Source: Shewanella sediminis HAW-EB3
GTDB lineage: Bacteria; Pseudomonadota; Gammaproteobacteria; Enterobacterales; Shewanellaceae
Direction of reading: 5' to 3'
NCBI RefSeq assembly: GCF_000018025.1
Contig: NC_009831.1
Location: 992,001-1,056,000 of the forward strand
DNA length: 64,000 nucleotides
A program made the position numbers and the translations under genes. Numbering within the stretch: the first letter of the stretch is position 1; the number at the start of each line of letters is the position of its first letter. The notes below the pieces were generated by a model, which saw only the letters and a list, made by a program, of their open reading frames with translations, was not told the DNA's origin and searched no databases. Shown piece by piece: positions 57,028-64,000 of this stretch.

Positions 57028-57087
57028 GTCTCAGTTAACTCACTTTTGTCTCTGTTAACTTATTTTAGGCTCAGTTAATGTATTTTG
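57028..57087. repeat. Three 20-bp imperfect tandem repeats
   Basis: Units at 57028, 57048 and 57068, each of the form GKCTCWGTTAAYKYAYTTTN, at exact 20-base spacing. They carry a TCWGTTAA core and might be binding sites or a repeat remnant. Confidence 0.75.
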
Positions 57088-57112
57088 TATTAGTGAAGGG
57101 ATTTATGAGCAC

Positions 57113-57138
57113 AAAAAAAGGAGAGGGGATACCTCTCC
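57113..57138 (-). terminator. Minus-strand terminator of the cytochrome-lipoprotein operon
   Basis: GGAGAGG / CCTCTCC stem followed on the minus strand by T7, about 190 bases after the lipoprotein stop. Confidence 0.85.
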
Positions 57139-57206
57139 AAAGTGGGGACGATAGCAATCTAATTAATATGTCGCCAATTTGATGATAAAAGGCGGCTAAC
57201 GTTTAA

Positions 57207-57302
57207 CGATGGGGAACTGCTTTACACTAAGTCATGGTGATGAACCCAGGCTCGCGATGGCGACAAACACCATGCTATGTAAAGCAGCTCCAATTCCCAT
57301 CG
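57207..57302. repeat. 96-bp nested inverted repeat in the operon 3' region
   Basis: Three paired blocks: CGATGGG / CCCATCG, CTGCTTTACA / TGTAAAGCAG and CATGGTG / CACCATG. They form 24 pairs around a 28-base loop, with small bulges. It starts about 25 bases after the lipoprotein stop on the minus strand and would be transcribed. Confidence 0.8.
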
Positions 57303-57327
57303 GTGGAACACATTAAAACATTTACTC

Positions 57328-57864
57328 TTATACAGCTGGTGGTGGAAGAAGCTCCAACTCACTGCTGCTTAACGCTCCTTTTATTTCAATAGCAACTTTA
57401 TACTTCTGTACCGCACCAGGAGTTGCACCGCTATCCCAATCTAGTCCCGGAGCCTCGAAGGTGTAGGTTCCTTTCGTTTCCGTCTCTGTCAGCAGGCCTT
57501 CGCACTCGTTGGCTTCACTGTCGCACTGATAAGACTTGCTCAGGTGCCAACGTTTCCATGCTTTAGGTTTAGTTGACTTATCATCATGGTCGGGAAAACC
57601 AAAGTAGACAATTCGATAGTCTTTAGCGTTAGTGATAGCCATTTCATCGGCATCGCTGAGGCTAAAGCTTAAGGCGCCGCTTACACCATCAAAAGTTGCT
57701 AGTTTCAACCCTATGGTAGCAGCCTCATTAACATCTATCGTTGTCGCTACCGGTGGCAATACCGGCTCTTCAGGCAATACAGTATCGTTATCGTTATCGT
57801 CACTGCTACAGCCTGTAGTCAGCAGCGCTCCGGTTAAGAGTACGCTTAATAATTTATATTTCAT
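57328..57864 (-). CDS. Lipoprotein following the split-Soret-like cytochrome
   Basis: ATG 57864 is chosen because GAGGAG lies 6 bases upstream. The 178-residue product has a lipoprotein signal (LLTGALLTTGC). Next come an acidic linker with SSDDNDND and a beta-rich domain (IGLKLATFDGVSGALSFSLS, KGTYTFEAPGLD, KYKVAIEIKG). Style and spacing of this domain recall the non-haem N-terminal domain of OmcA/MtrC cytochromes, but it has no CXXCH. It has two Cys in a YQCDSEANECEG loop. Probably an outer-membrane or periplasmic partner of the cytochrome, encoded 11 bases upstream. Confidence 0.72.
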   Translation of the reverse strand: MKYKLLSVLLTGALLTTGCSSDDNDNDTVLPEEPVLPPVATTIDVNEAATIGLKLATFDGVSGALSFSLSDADEMAITNAKDYRIVYFGFPDHDDKSTKPKAWKRWHLSKSYQCDSEANECEGLLTETETKGTYTFEAPGLDWDSGATPGAVQKYKVAIEIKGALSSSELELLPPPAV

Positions 57865-57875
57865 GACGCGCTCCT

Positions 57876-58700
57876 CTAGTTGAAGTGGCCAGTATGACAA
57901 GTTGTACATTCCATATCTGCTTTAACGCTGGCAGCTGAGCCCATCGTTGAATCTACGCCGTGACAACTCTGACAGGCTTGTGCTTCTTCTGAAGGCTTAG
58001 CCTCAGGAAGGACACTCAGGTCCTCACCGTCATAGGCGCGGTTCAATAGCTCTACAAGGTGGTAGGCGATAGAAGCCGACAGACGCTTACAGCGCTCACC
58101 CTTCTGGGCGAAGGTCTTGCCCGAAGCCTTAGACCAGTTACTGATAGATGAGTGACAAAGGATGCTGTTTGCTACAGAAGAGGTGACAACTTCATCTGTT
58201 GTCTTCTCGGCAGTAGAGCCGATACCGGCGACGAACTCAGGAGATGAGAGAGGTAGTTCGGTATTCTCGTAGTATCTGAATAATGAGCCGATAACCGCCC
58301 CATTTTGACCATTGATATCACCAAGGATATTCACCAGCATACCGGTTGCGTTGATGTTACCGCAGACGGTGCCCTGGCCAATAATACCTGCCCAACCATA
58401 TCCGGCCAGTGCCGTTGGAATAGAATCGAACTTGGCTTTATCTTCACTATCTGAGTCGGCTAACATAGTAACAAGAGAGTGGAAAATTTGGTGCATACAG
58501 CCACCAGGTGTTTCATAGGCGATTTTAGCCGCTGTCATTGGGTCGAGTGGCACATACTTGAGCGTTTCTTTTAGCGCTAATTTGTAGTTTCCGGCTTCAT
58601 CTGTCGCCGCGAAAGCCGAAGTACCCATAAGCGTCGCACCTGCGGCCGCTGTGCTGATACCGATGATTTTTGTTAATGCTTGTCGTCTGTTAATAGTCAT
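57876..58700 (-). CDS. Tat-exported dihaem cytochrome, split-Soret-like (C_GCAxxG_C_C family)
   Basis: ATG 58700 is chosen over 58706 because AAGGA is then 6 bases upstream. The 274-residue precursor has a twin-arginine signal (INRRQALTKIIG then a hydrophobic stretch). The middle has the Cys pattern of the C_GCAxxG_C_C family (GGCMHQIFHSL, GTVCGN, ILCHSS, ERCKRL). The C terminus has two c-type haem motifs, CQSCH and CTTCH. This combination resembles split-Soret cytochrome c of Desulfovibrio, which also binds an iron-sulfur cluster; Tat export fits a folded cofactor. First gene of a two-gene operon with the lipoprotein. Confidence 0.82.
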   Translation of the reverse strand: MTINRRQALTKIIGISTAAAGATLMGTSAFAATDEAGNYKLALKETLKYVPLDPMTAAKIAYETPGGCMHQIFHSLVTMLADSDSEDKAKFDSIPTALAGYGWAGIIGQGTVCGNINATGMLVNILGDINGQNGAVIGSLFRYYENTELPLSSPEFVAGIGSTAEKTTDEVVTSSVANSILCHSSISNWSKASGKTFAQKGERCKRLSASIAYHLVELLNRAYDGEDLSVLPEAKPSEEAQACQSCHGVDSTMGSAASVKADMECTTCHTGHFN

Positions 58701-59174
58701 AATCATTCCTTACTTAATAAGCGTTATTTTTGTATGGCTTACTTACTTAAAGTGGCTCTGCCTGGGTTGACTTCGCCGCCGTTTGACTTGAGTTAAGTTT
58801 GCGCCGTCAGATTTATAAATAGTGTGATCTTCGCCATATGAATATTGAGGTTGATTAGAAAAATCTTTTGAATCAAATGAGAGCAGGAATGATGTGATTT
58901 ATAGATTGAAGGTGGCTGTTAACATCGGTTTTACAGTGGTGAAACAGGTGCAGATCACTATATTTGTTAAATTCATGTTAATTTGTCCATTGTGAATATA
59001 AACTCAGAGTCTTCTTCATCTATTCAACAGTGTGATTTTGTTCGCAAAATTGTCATCATCTTGCCGCTAAGTGTATATTTTTTAGCGAACTTTTATAGGA
59101 GATAGGGGGGATCACAGAAATTATTAGTTTTATTGAATATGATTTAATTGTTATCTGTTAAGGAATCTAGATAT
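58701..59174. promoter_or_regulatory. Divergent promoter region of the cytochrome operon and regulator module 2
   Basis: 474 bases between divergent starts. A CRP-like site TGTGA-TTTTGT-TCGCA lies at 59031-59046, about 130 bases before the regulator start. The rest is AT-rich with no ORF. Any site for the module regulators would be expected here. Confidence 0.5.
59031..59046. promoter_or_regulatory. CRP-like binding site
   Basis: TGTGA-N6-TCGCA matches the CRP core TGTGA-N6-TCACA at 9 of 10 positions. CRP controls anaerobic respiration genes in Shewanella, so a role here is plausible. Confidence 0.45.
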
Positions 59175-59909
59175 ATGCAATTGGGCAGTTGTCAGTTTGA
59201 TATTGAGCGAGCGCAACTAACGAATCTGGAAAATGGCGATGTTTGGCACTTACCCAGGGCCGAGTTACAAGTACTTAAGTTACTTATTGCCAATCGTAAC
59301 AGGATTGTTGCGAAGCAGAAATTAGGTGCTGCCGATGAAGAGCACCCCCCTTTAAGTGATTCTTCCGTGACTCGCGCCGTATTTATGTTGCGCTCTTTCT
59401 TGGGGCCGGAACACGAGCAGTTGATTGAAACGGTAAAGAGTAAAGGTTATCGGCTACGGGGCGAAGCTAAACGTACCCAATGGGCACAGATGGTCAAACT
59501 CAAGCGTGGCTTGATCCTGGCCTTGATGATTGTCTGTATATTCGCATCCATAGGACTCGTTACCCAGTTTTCAAAGTGTGGTTCGACTACCGAACCATAC
59601 AATGTTACTCCGATAACTCTCTTGTCCGGTCAACAGATAAACTTAATCAGTTACTCTAAATCGAAGACAAATACTGAGTCATTGATGAGTGTTATCACGC
59701 AATTTTCTGCCGGATTCAAAGGGTGTTATTCGGCGCCCTGGCAAGATATCTATCTATCTTTATCCCATGATGAGCAGGTGTTTAATATCACCATGAGAGG
59801 GGAGAAGTTGGGCCAGTCGGTGGTGAGAAACCTTAAGTTATCTGACTTTCGCCAACAGAAACAATTTATCTCTGAAGCTTGGTTAGATGAGGTGGCGCTT
59901 TGTGAATAG
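59175..59909 (+). CDS. ToxR/CadC-like membrane-anchored winged-helix regulator, module 2
   Basis: ATG 59175 (AAGGA 11 bases upstream) gives 244 residues; a TTG at 59148 adds nine unlikely residues. The winged helix (WHLPRAELQVLKLLIANRNR, SSVTRAVFMLRSFLG, LIETVKSKGYRLRG) is the more canonical of the two modules. One TM helix (about 112-130) and a periplasmic domain follow with Cys184 and Cys243, aligned with Cys185 and Cys247 of module 1. Shared segments are W(R/Q)(Q/D)I(F/Y)LS(V/L)S and a terminal FI-x-x-AWL-x-x-V-x-x-C. Divergent from the cytochrome operon; its partner gene overlaps by 8 bases. Confidence 0.86.
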   Translation: MQLGSCQFDIERAQLTNLENGDVWHLPRAELQVLKLLIANRNRIVAKQKLGAADEEHPPLSDSSVTRAVFMLRSFLGPEHEQLIETVKSKGYRLRGEAKRTQWAQMVKLKRGLILALMIVCIFASIGLVTQFSKCGSTTEPYNVTPITLLSGQQINLISYSKSKTNTESLMSVITQFSAGFKGCYSAPWQDIYLSLSHDEQVFNITMRGEKLGQSVVRNLKLSDFRQQKQFISEAWLDEVALCE

Positions 59910-60423
59910 AAAATTACTCTGGGGAGTCAACTCAATCATCTTAGTCTTGCTGATAATCAGTATCTCTATCAGCTATCGTTATCTGAACCCGAGCGAGACC
60001 TTGATGTTAAATTGCAGCTCTGAGCTATTCGATAGACATAAGGGCGATAGCGATAAGGGACGTCATTATCTACTCGTCGATGTGATTGCTAAGGGGAAGC
60101 AGGCACAGTTTAATTACCGATACTTCAACTTAGATGGCAGCTTGGCGGGTAACATTCGCATGAAGGGGAATCTGTTAAAATACGATAGCGATGCCCACAG
60201 GTACTCTTTTTCTGTGAAGACTAAAGAGGAGTCCGAGGTCAATGATGATCAGCGCCAGCCTGAGCATATGCAATACCTCTCCTATGTCAGCTCCTTTAAC
60301 CTGGATAATAAGGGGATGCACAATCTGAGTATTGAAACATTAGATCTCGATGAGCAGAAGGATTATGCCATCGTACTGTTTCAACCTAGTAATACGGTCT
60401 GTGGCTGTCGTCTGGTGCATTAG
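59902..60423 (+). CDS. Small bitopic membrane partner of the regulator, module 2
   Basis: GTG 59902 begins inside the last Cys codon of the regulator and has GAGGTGG upstream, giving 173 residues; ATG 59887 is an alternative. One N-terminal TM helix (about 8-25) leads into a periplasmic domain. Cys38, Cys167 and Cys169 align with the module 1 Cys pair. Shared blocks are VDVIAKGKQ / VIDITTKGK and RMKGNLLKYDSD / MRGTLLDLDLE. Layout equals ToxS; homology to ToxS is untested. Confidence 0.77.
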   Translation: MNRKLLWGVNSIILVLLIISISISYRYLNPSETLMLNCSSELFDRHKGDSDKGRHYLLVDVIAKGKQAQFNYRYFNLDGSLAGNIRMKGNLLKYDSDAHRYSFSVKTKEESEVNDDQRQPEHMQYLSYVSSFNLDNKGMHNLSIETLDLDEQKDYAIVLFQPSNTVCGCRLVH

Positions 60424-60604
60424 TCGCCTGAGGCACTCGTCATCAGACGCTGTCGAATCTTAATGTTTGATGAGCAGCTTCTAAGCTTCTCGATATTGCT
60501 GTGACTCTCAGGAGCCACAGCGTCAAATCTGAAAGAACAACCGGTCCTGATAGGCTATAATAAAAGTAACTATTTGATTTAATTTCTCAATATTCAGGAG
60601 TTCA

Positions 60605-61990
60605 GTGGCTAAAATTCGAGTCAAACAGGAAGAATCTCTCTCTATTAAGTTTATCCACCAGATGAAGGTGGGCGCTAACCGACGTCTGGATCTCTATTTT
60701 TTTCTCCCTAAAGAGATGGGTATTGGCCCACATAGCCTCAATGAGGAGGAGTATTACCACTCAGCCATTACCGGTCGTCGTTCATATTACTCCTCCGCCT
60801 TACACCTTCCCTTGGTGCAGAGTCGTTTCGCGAGTCAGAAGAAGCGTACGGTTGAAGAGTTTCGTCTCTATCTGAACCTGTTTGCTTACCAATTTGCGGT
60901 CGCCATCGAAACAGACAGCAAGGAGTTGGGGCAGATAGAGGATGCTGAGGAGTTTTATGGAGCACTTAATGCCCTTTATGAGCTGGTTATTCAACTGCTG
61001 AAGAAGTTCCGTCGTAATGAGCCCAGCGATCCTAAGTGGAAATCGTATTTTGAAAATGCAGATAACTACCTCTCCTGGTTCTGTGAACAGCGATTATTGA
61101 AGCTGTTATCGAGAGCGCCAAGAAGCAGCGAATTCAGCGAAATCGTCGAGAATGTCATCGGCTTGTGTCGCTCTGAACATGAGCATAGAAAGTCGAAACG
61201 ATATAACTCACTCCACACAGTTGAAGATCCGAATCGTATCTCTAATAAGATGCTATTACTGAGGCGGTTAATTCAACAGGGCGTAGTATTAAAAGATGAA
61301 TTTAAGGTATTAGGTGTTGGCCTGAAGAAGATGACCACAGGCTTTGCCACGGCTATGGTGATGTTGGTCGTTTCCGCCTTGATTATTAAGGCTCAGGGCG
61401 TGTTCAGTGGGCTTACGATAGCATTGGTGCTGACACTAGCGGTTATTTATGGATTTCGAGAAATATTTAAGGAAGATATCCGTAACGCTCTATGGCGAGT
61501 GATTCAGAAAGGGCGTCCTAAATGGAGTCGCATTCTCAGGGATACCACTAGTCAGGCTCCGATTGCGAAACAACTCGTCTGGATGGACTTTATGAAATCG
61601 GCGGAGTTGCCTGCTAAGGTTTCTGAGATTTTGAAGAGGCGTCATAGCCAGAATAAACTCGATGCTGAAGTGCTGCATTACGGCATACACACCAGGGTGA
61701 CACAGAAAGATTTTTTAGCCGGATACACTACGATTCAGGAACAGGTGAACTTCAGCCTTGCGCCATTTGCACGTTATCTTGAGCGTGGTAAAGCCAAAAT
61801 CTATAGAGAGCAAGATGGCAAAATCAGTAATGACTCTGTCGAGCGTAGATATCAGATAAACATGATCTTGGCTGTCAGAGATGATAAGGATGAGGTTCAA
61901 TATGCTCGCTACAAGATCACCATGAATCGCTCGACCATAATAGATGTGAGCCAAAGTGATCTCCCCGATGGGATCCCGGAGATGGATTAA
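60605..61990 (+). CDS. Unknown two-TM cytoplasmic-facing protein
   Basis: A 461-residue protein not recognised. The GTG start is supported by AGGAG four bases upstream. An N-terminal 240-residue helical region (EEFRLYLNLFAYQFAVAIET, LLKKFRR) precedes a hairpin of two TM helices (about 247-285, FATAMVMLVVSALIIKAQG and TIALVLTLAVIYGFREIF). A basic C-terminal half of about 170 residues ends acidic. No catalytic motif is visible. It lies alone between module 2 and a convergent sensor gene. Confidence 0.7.
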   Translation: MAKIRVKQEESLSIKFIHQMKVGANRRLDLYFFLPKEMGIGPHSLNEEEYYHSAITGRRSYYSSALHLPLVQSRFASQKKRTVEEFRLYLNLFAYQFAVAIETDSKELGQIEDAEEFYGALNALYELVIQLLKKFRRNEPSDPKWKSYFENADNYLSWFCEQRLLKLLSRAPRSSEFSEIVENVIGLCRSEHEHRKSKRYNSLHTVEDPNRISNKMLLLRRLIQQGVVLKDEFKVLGVGLKKMTTGFATAMVMLVVSALIIKAQGVFSGLTIALVLTLAVIYGFREIFKEDIRNALWRVIQKGRPKWSRILRDTTSQAPIAKQLVWMDFMKSAELPAKVSEILKRRHSQNKLDAEVLHYGIHTRVTQKDFLAGYTTIQEQVNFSLAPFARYLERGKAKIYREQDGKISNDSVERRYQINMILAVRDDKDEVQYARYKITMNRSTIIDVSQSDLPDGIPEMD

Positions 61991-62002
61991 GTTGTCGAAC
62001 GA

Positions 62003-62028
62003 GTTCCTAGTTTCTATTTCCTAGGAAC
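62003..62028. terminator. Inverted repeat between convergent genes
   Basis: GTTCCTAG / CTAGGAAC with a 10-base loop, 12 bases after one stop and 7 before the other. The arms resemble the AACCTAG heptamer family. Confidence 0.5.
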
Positions 62029-62034
62029 CAGGAA

Positions 62035-64000
62035 TCAACTCAGTCTCGTAAATGCCTGACAGATCCGCTGTTCGCCCGTTTGTTTCGCGCGTTTGAGCGC
62101 CACCTCTGCATTACTCAGGTATTGCTCCAGACTTTGGTTATCCTGATAGGCGGCGATGCCCATACAGATACCTTCGCCTAATCCCATATCGTTGAGACTA
62201 CTCATAGATTTTATGGCGAAGTGATGGGCATTATCGGCATCGGTGTCCGGCAGTATGATGATTAACTTGCCCAGTTGCCAATGGGACATCTGGTAGCCTG
62301 TCGGTAGCTCTCTGAGAAGTTGTATCTCTACCTCTTTCTGGCGGCTTTCCAATTGACCAATATCACTCATATGGCTGAGCATGCTCTCGGCTGTGATATC
62401 GATAAGCAGGAGGCTGGAGTGATCTCTGCTGTATTCAGTCAGAGACTTAAAATAACTGTCGAGATCCCTTAGGTTAACTAGGATGGTTGTGCGGTGAGGC
62501 ACTAAGTCGCCGCTGTCATGCATGCTGGCCTTGGGCGTCGCTTGCTCGAAGGTGCAGACGATGTATTCGATATCACCGGACGAGTCTAAATTACCTTTAA
62601 GGGTCGCTTGTAAACACGCACTATCGACGCTATTGGGTGAGCAAAGTACCTGCCCCTTCCAACTTCCCTGAAGAATGATCTGCTGTAAAATCTGTGACCA
62701 TTTATTGCCTAAATTATGGTCCAATATTTCGGTTAACTTTTTGCTGCTGCACTCTTTAAGTTGGATCTGTTCGTCGAAGGCTGTGTTGGTTCTTTGCAGA
62801 GTTCCATCTGCTGTGATCAACGCCGTTGCAACCGCGCTTTCATTGAGAAGTTGATTAAGGTTGGCCTCATCTTGTGCCTTTTTAAGCTCAGTCACATCTT
62901 CAAAAGTGATCAACAGATATTGGTTTTTCTTATCCGGAGTATGCTGTGTTTTGATGTGAGCTATCAGTTTTGCCTGACTCTCAGAACCTGCATCGAATTC
63001 ACCCTTCCATTCATTCTCTTGTTGTAGCTGGTTCATTATCAAGGAGTAGTCTTCATCTTCCAGATGCAAGATCCGCTGTAAACTCCGATCCAACAGATCA
63101 TCATTGGGCAGGGCTAATAGTTGAGCCGCCATCTGATTCGCCGAGATAACCCGGTTCTTATCGTTGACTATGATGCTGCCTACATCCCTGTGGAAGAGAC
63201 TGTTTGACAGTTCTATACTGTATTGTCTGGAGCGCTGCTCGAGTCTATAGGAGTGGCTGAGAATGATCAGCATCGAAGCCAGAAAGGTGAGTACCGTAGC
63301 TCCGCCGATAAGGATACTTCGCCATTGAGAGAAGTTTGCAGCAATGTCATCGTTACGAACATAAGAGACCAGAAAATATTCTCTTCGGGTTTCATATTGT
63401 GTTGTCAGTTCAACCTTAAGATAAACAAAGGTGGCATTATCGCCGTGGAATTGGCCGAAGTTACTCATGGCCATTTTTCGCCAAAGGGCAGGATAACTTT
63501 GTTTGAGGCTCCCTCCCATGGTATCCGGGACTCGCTTCAATGAGGGGCGTGAATCGGCGCCCGCATAGACCAGTCCCTGCGTATCTAACATCAGTAGTGG
63601 AGACTCTGTGCTTGAATAGGCGGGCTTGATGCTTTTGAGCATTTTTGACATCGAGTTATAGGTGACTAAGTAGCCCCTGATACTCTGATCGGGATTTTCG
63701 AGCCAGGCTAGTTGATACAGATAGGGTTCAAGCTTGCCATTGATAGGACTAAACTCCAGTGGAGAAGTATAGATTTCGTTCCCCCCCATATTACGGGAGC
63801 CACCGAGCAAAGAGGGGGGCAAGGGATCATGACTAAAATCATCTGTGGTGGCAAATTTAAAGCTGCCTTGGGGGTCAAATAGTGCAATATCCAGTAATTC
63901 GGGAATATTCTTAGTAATAACCTGCCAATTGCTCTTTAACTTATCTTGCCTCTCTATGTTGGGAATATTCAGGTAACGGTTGAGAAGTTCAGATTTGGCA
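62035..64000 (-). CDS. Membrane sensor with PAS domains and degenerate GGDEF end (5' end cut)
   Basis: The minus-strand frame stays open to the window edge, so the N terminus is missing; about 655 residues are seen. The visible part starts in an extracytoplasmic sensor domain (LFDPQGSFKFATTDDF). One TM helix follows (SILIGGATVLTFLASMLIIL). Next are two PAS-like domains: the first with IIVNDKNRVISANQMAAQLL, the second with VATALITADGTLQRTNTAF. The last 170 residues have the GGDEF fold outline, including YLSNAEVALKRAKQTGEQRI, but the signature is replaced by HWQLGKLIIILP. Cyclase activity is not expected; there is no EAL domain. Confidence 0.8.
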   Translation of the reverse strand, partial: AKSELLNRYLNIPNIERQDKLKSNWQVITKNIPELLDIALFDPQGSFKFATTDDFSHDPLPPSLLGGSRNMGGNEIYTSPLEFSPINGKLEPYLYQLAWLENPDQSIRGYLVTYNSMSKMLKSIKPAYSSTESPLLMLDTQGLVYAGADSRPSLKRVPDTMGGSLKQSYPALWRKMAMSNFGQFHGDNATFVYLKVELTTQYETRREYFLVSYVRNDDIAANFSQWRSILIGGATVLTFLASMLIILSHSYRLEQRSRQYSIELSNSLFHRDVGSIIVNDKNRVISANQMAAQLLALPNDDLLDRSLQRILHLEDEDYSLIMNQLQQENEWKGEFDAGSESQAKLIAHIKTQHTPDKKNQYLLITFEDVTELKKAQDEANLNQLLNESAVATALITADGTLQRTNTAFDEQIQLKECSSKKLTEILDHNLGNKWSQILQQIILQGSWKGQVLCSPNSVDSACLQATLKGNLDSSGDIEYIVCTFEQATPKASMHDSGDLVPHRTTILVNLRDLDSYFKSLTEYSRDHSSLLLIDITAESMLSHMSDIGQLESRQKEVEIQLLRELPTGYQMSHWQLGKLIIILPDTDADNAHHFAIKSMSSLNDMGLGEGICMGIAAYQDNQSLEQYLSNAEVALKRAKQTGEQRICQAFTRLS

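Larger units (their letters stand above)
56365..57327. other. 963-base non-coding interval holding repeats and a MITE
   Basis: Between module 1 and the lipoprotein gene. It contains the MITE-like element, three 20-bp tandem repeats, a minus-strand terminator and a 96-bp nested inverted repeat, each listed separately. Short frames here (for example 56373-56627 and 56740-56940) overlap the element ends and look like chance. Confidence 0.6.

Noticed and set aside
57207..57302. Integron attC site
   Set aside because: The nested pairing is attC-like, but the conserved outer GTTRRRY/RYYYAAC boxes are not at the ends and there is no integrase or cassette array.

Overview
The window reads as a stretch of chromosome from a marine gammaproteobacterium, most probably a Shewanella. 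This is inferred from gene content and protein signatures, since no database search was possible. The pointers are the metK / tkt-epd-pgk-fba neighbourhood, prfB-lysS with the +1 recoding site, a large fused formate-dehydrogenase-like protein, an sdaC-sdaA pair, many cyclic-di-GMP proteins, and a Tat-exported split-Soret-like dihaem cytochrome. Coding density is high. No rRNA or tRNA genes, CRISPR, prophage or complete insertion sequence were seen. The ends are cut: a GlpD-like oxidase runs in at the left and a membrane sensor protein runs out at the right.

Layout. 1-8.1 kb: GlpD-like 3' end, a chemoreceptor, a 1440-residue NAD(P)/formate dehydrogenase-type fusion, and a pentapeptide-repeat K+ channel. 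8.2-20.5 kb: prfB (programmed frameshift), lysS, a PAS-GGDEF-EAL protein, rluE, nagB behind an 18-bp palindromic operator, a 7TMR-DISM GGDEF protein, a cupin, rlhA, and a PH-domain protein. 20.6-33.2 kb: an AAA ATPase, a glycine-zipper protein, a DUF4124/TPR protein, an ABM monooxygenase, the csdA/csdE sulfur-transfer pair, tas, a MarR-GNAT fusion, yjjX, and sdaC-sdaA for serine uptake and deamination. 33.2-44.8 kb: small accessory genes, a MITE-like element, a DAACS transporter, two adjacent paralogous degenerate GGDEF proteins, and a LuxR regulator divergent from a FAD dehydrogenase-ThDP enzyme pair. 44.9-53.9 kb: bax, metK, and central carbon metabolism (tkt, epd, pgk, fba). 54-64 kb: a DUF481 outer-membrane protein, then two paralogous two-gene modules of a membrane-anchored winged-helix regulator plus a membrane partner. 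These flank an oppositely oriented cytochrome-lipoprotein operon. An unknown two-TM protein and a PAS/degenerate-GGDEF sensor follow.

The most interesting area is 55.0-60.4 kb. The twin regulator/partner modules resemble ToxR/ToxS in layout: cytoplasmic winged helix, one TM, then a periplasmic domain with two conserved cysteines, followed by an overlapping gene for a small bitopic protein. Both copies start the second gene with a GTG that overlaps the last Cys codon of the first. Between them lie a dihaem cytochrome operon, a MITE, three 20-bp tandem repeats and a 96-bp nested inverted repeat. This looks like a duplicated redox- or envelope-sensing unit next to a respiratory target, but the regulatory link is inference.

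Repeats are a second theme. There are two long heptanucleotide arrays (GAACCTA, about 17-18 copies, near csdE/csdA and between epd and pgk), inverted versions of the same motif at gene ends, a different heptamer array (GRGCTAC), two MITE-like elements with terminal inverted repeats, and a 45-bp repeat whose hairpins keep pairing through compensatory changes.
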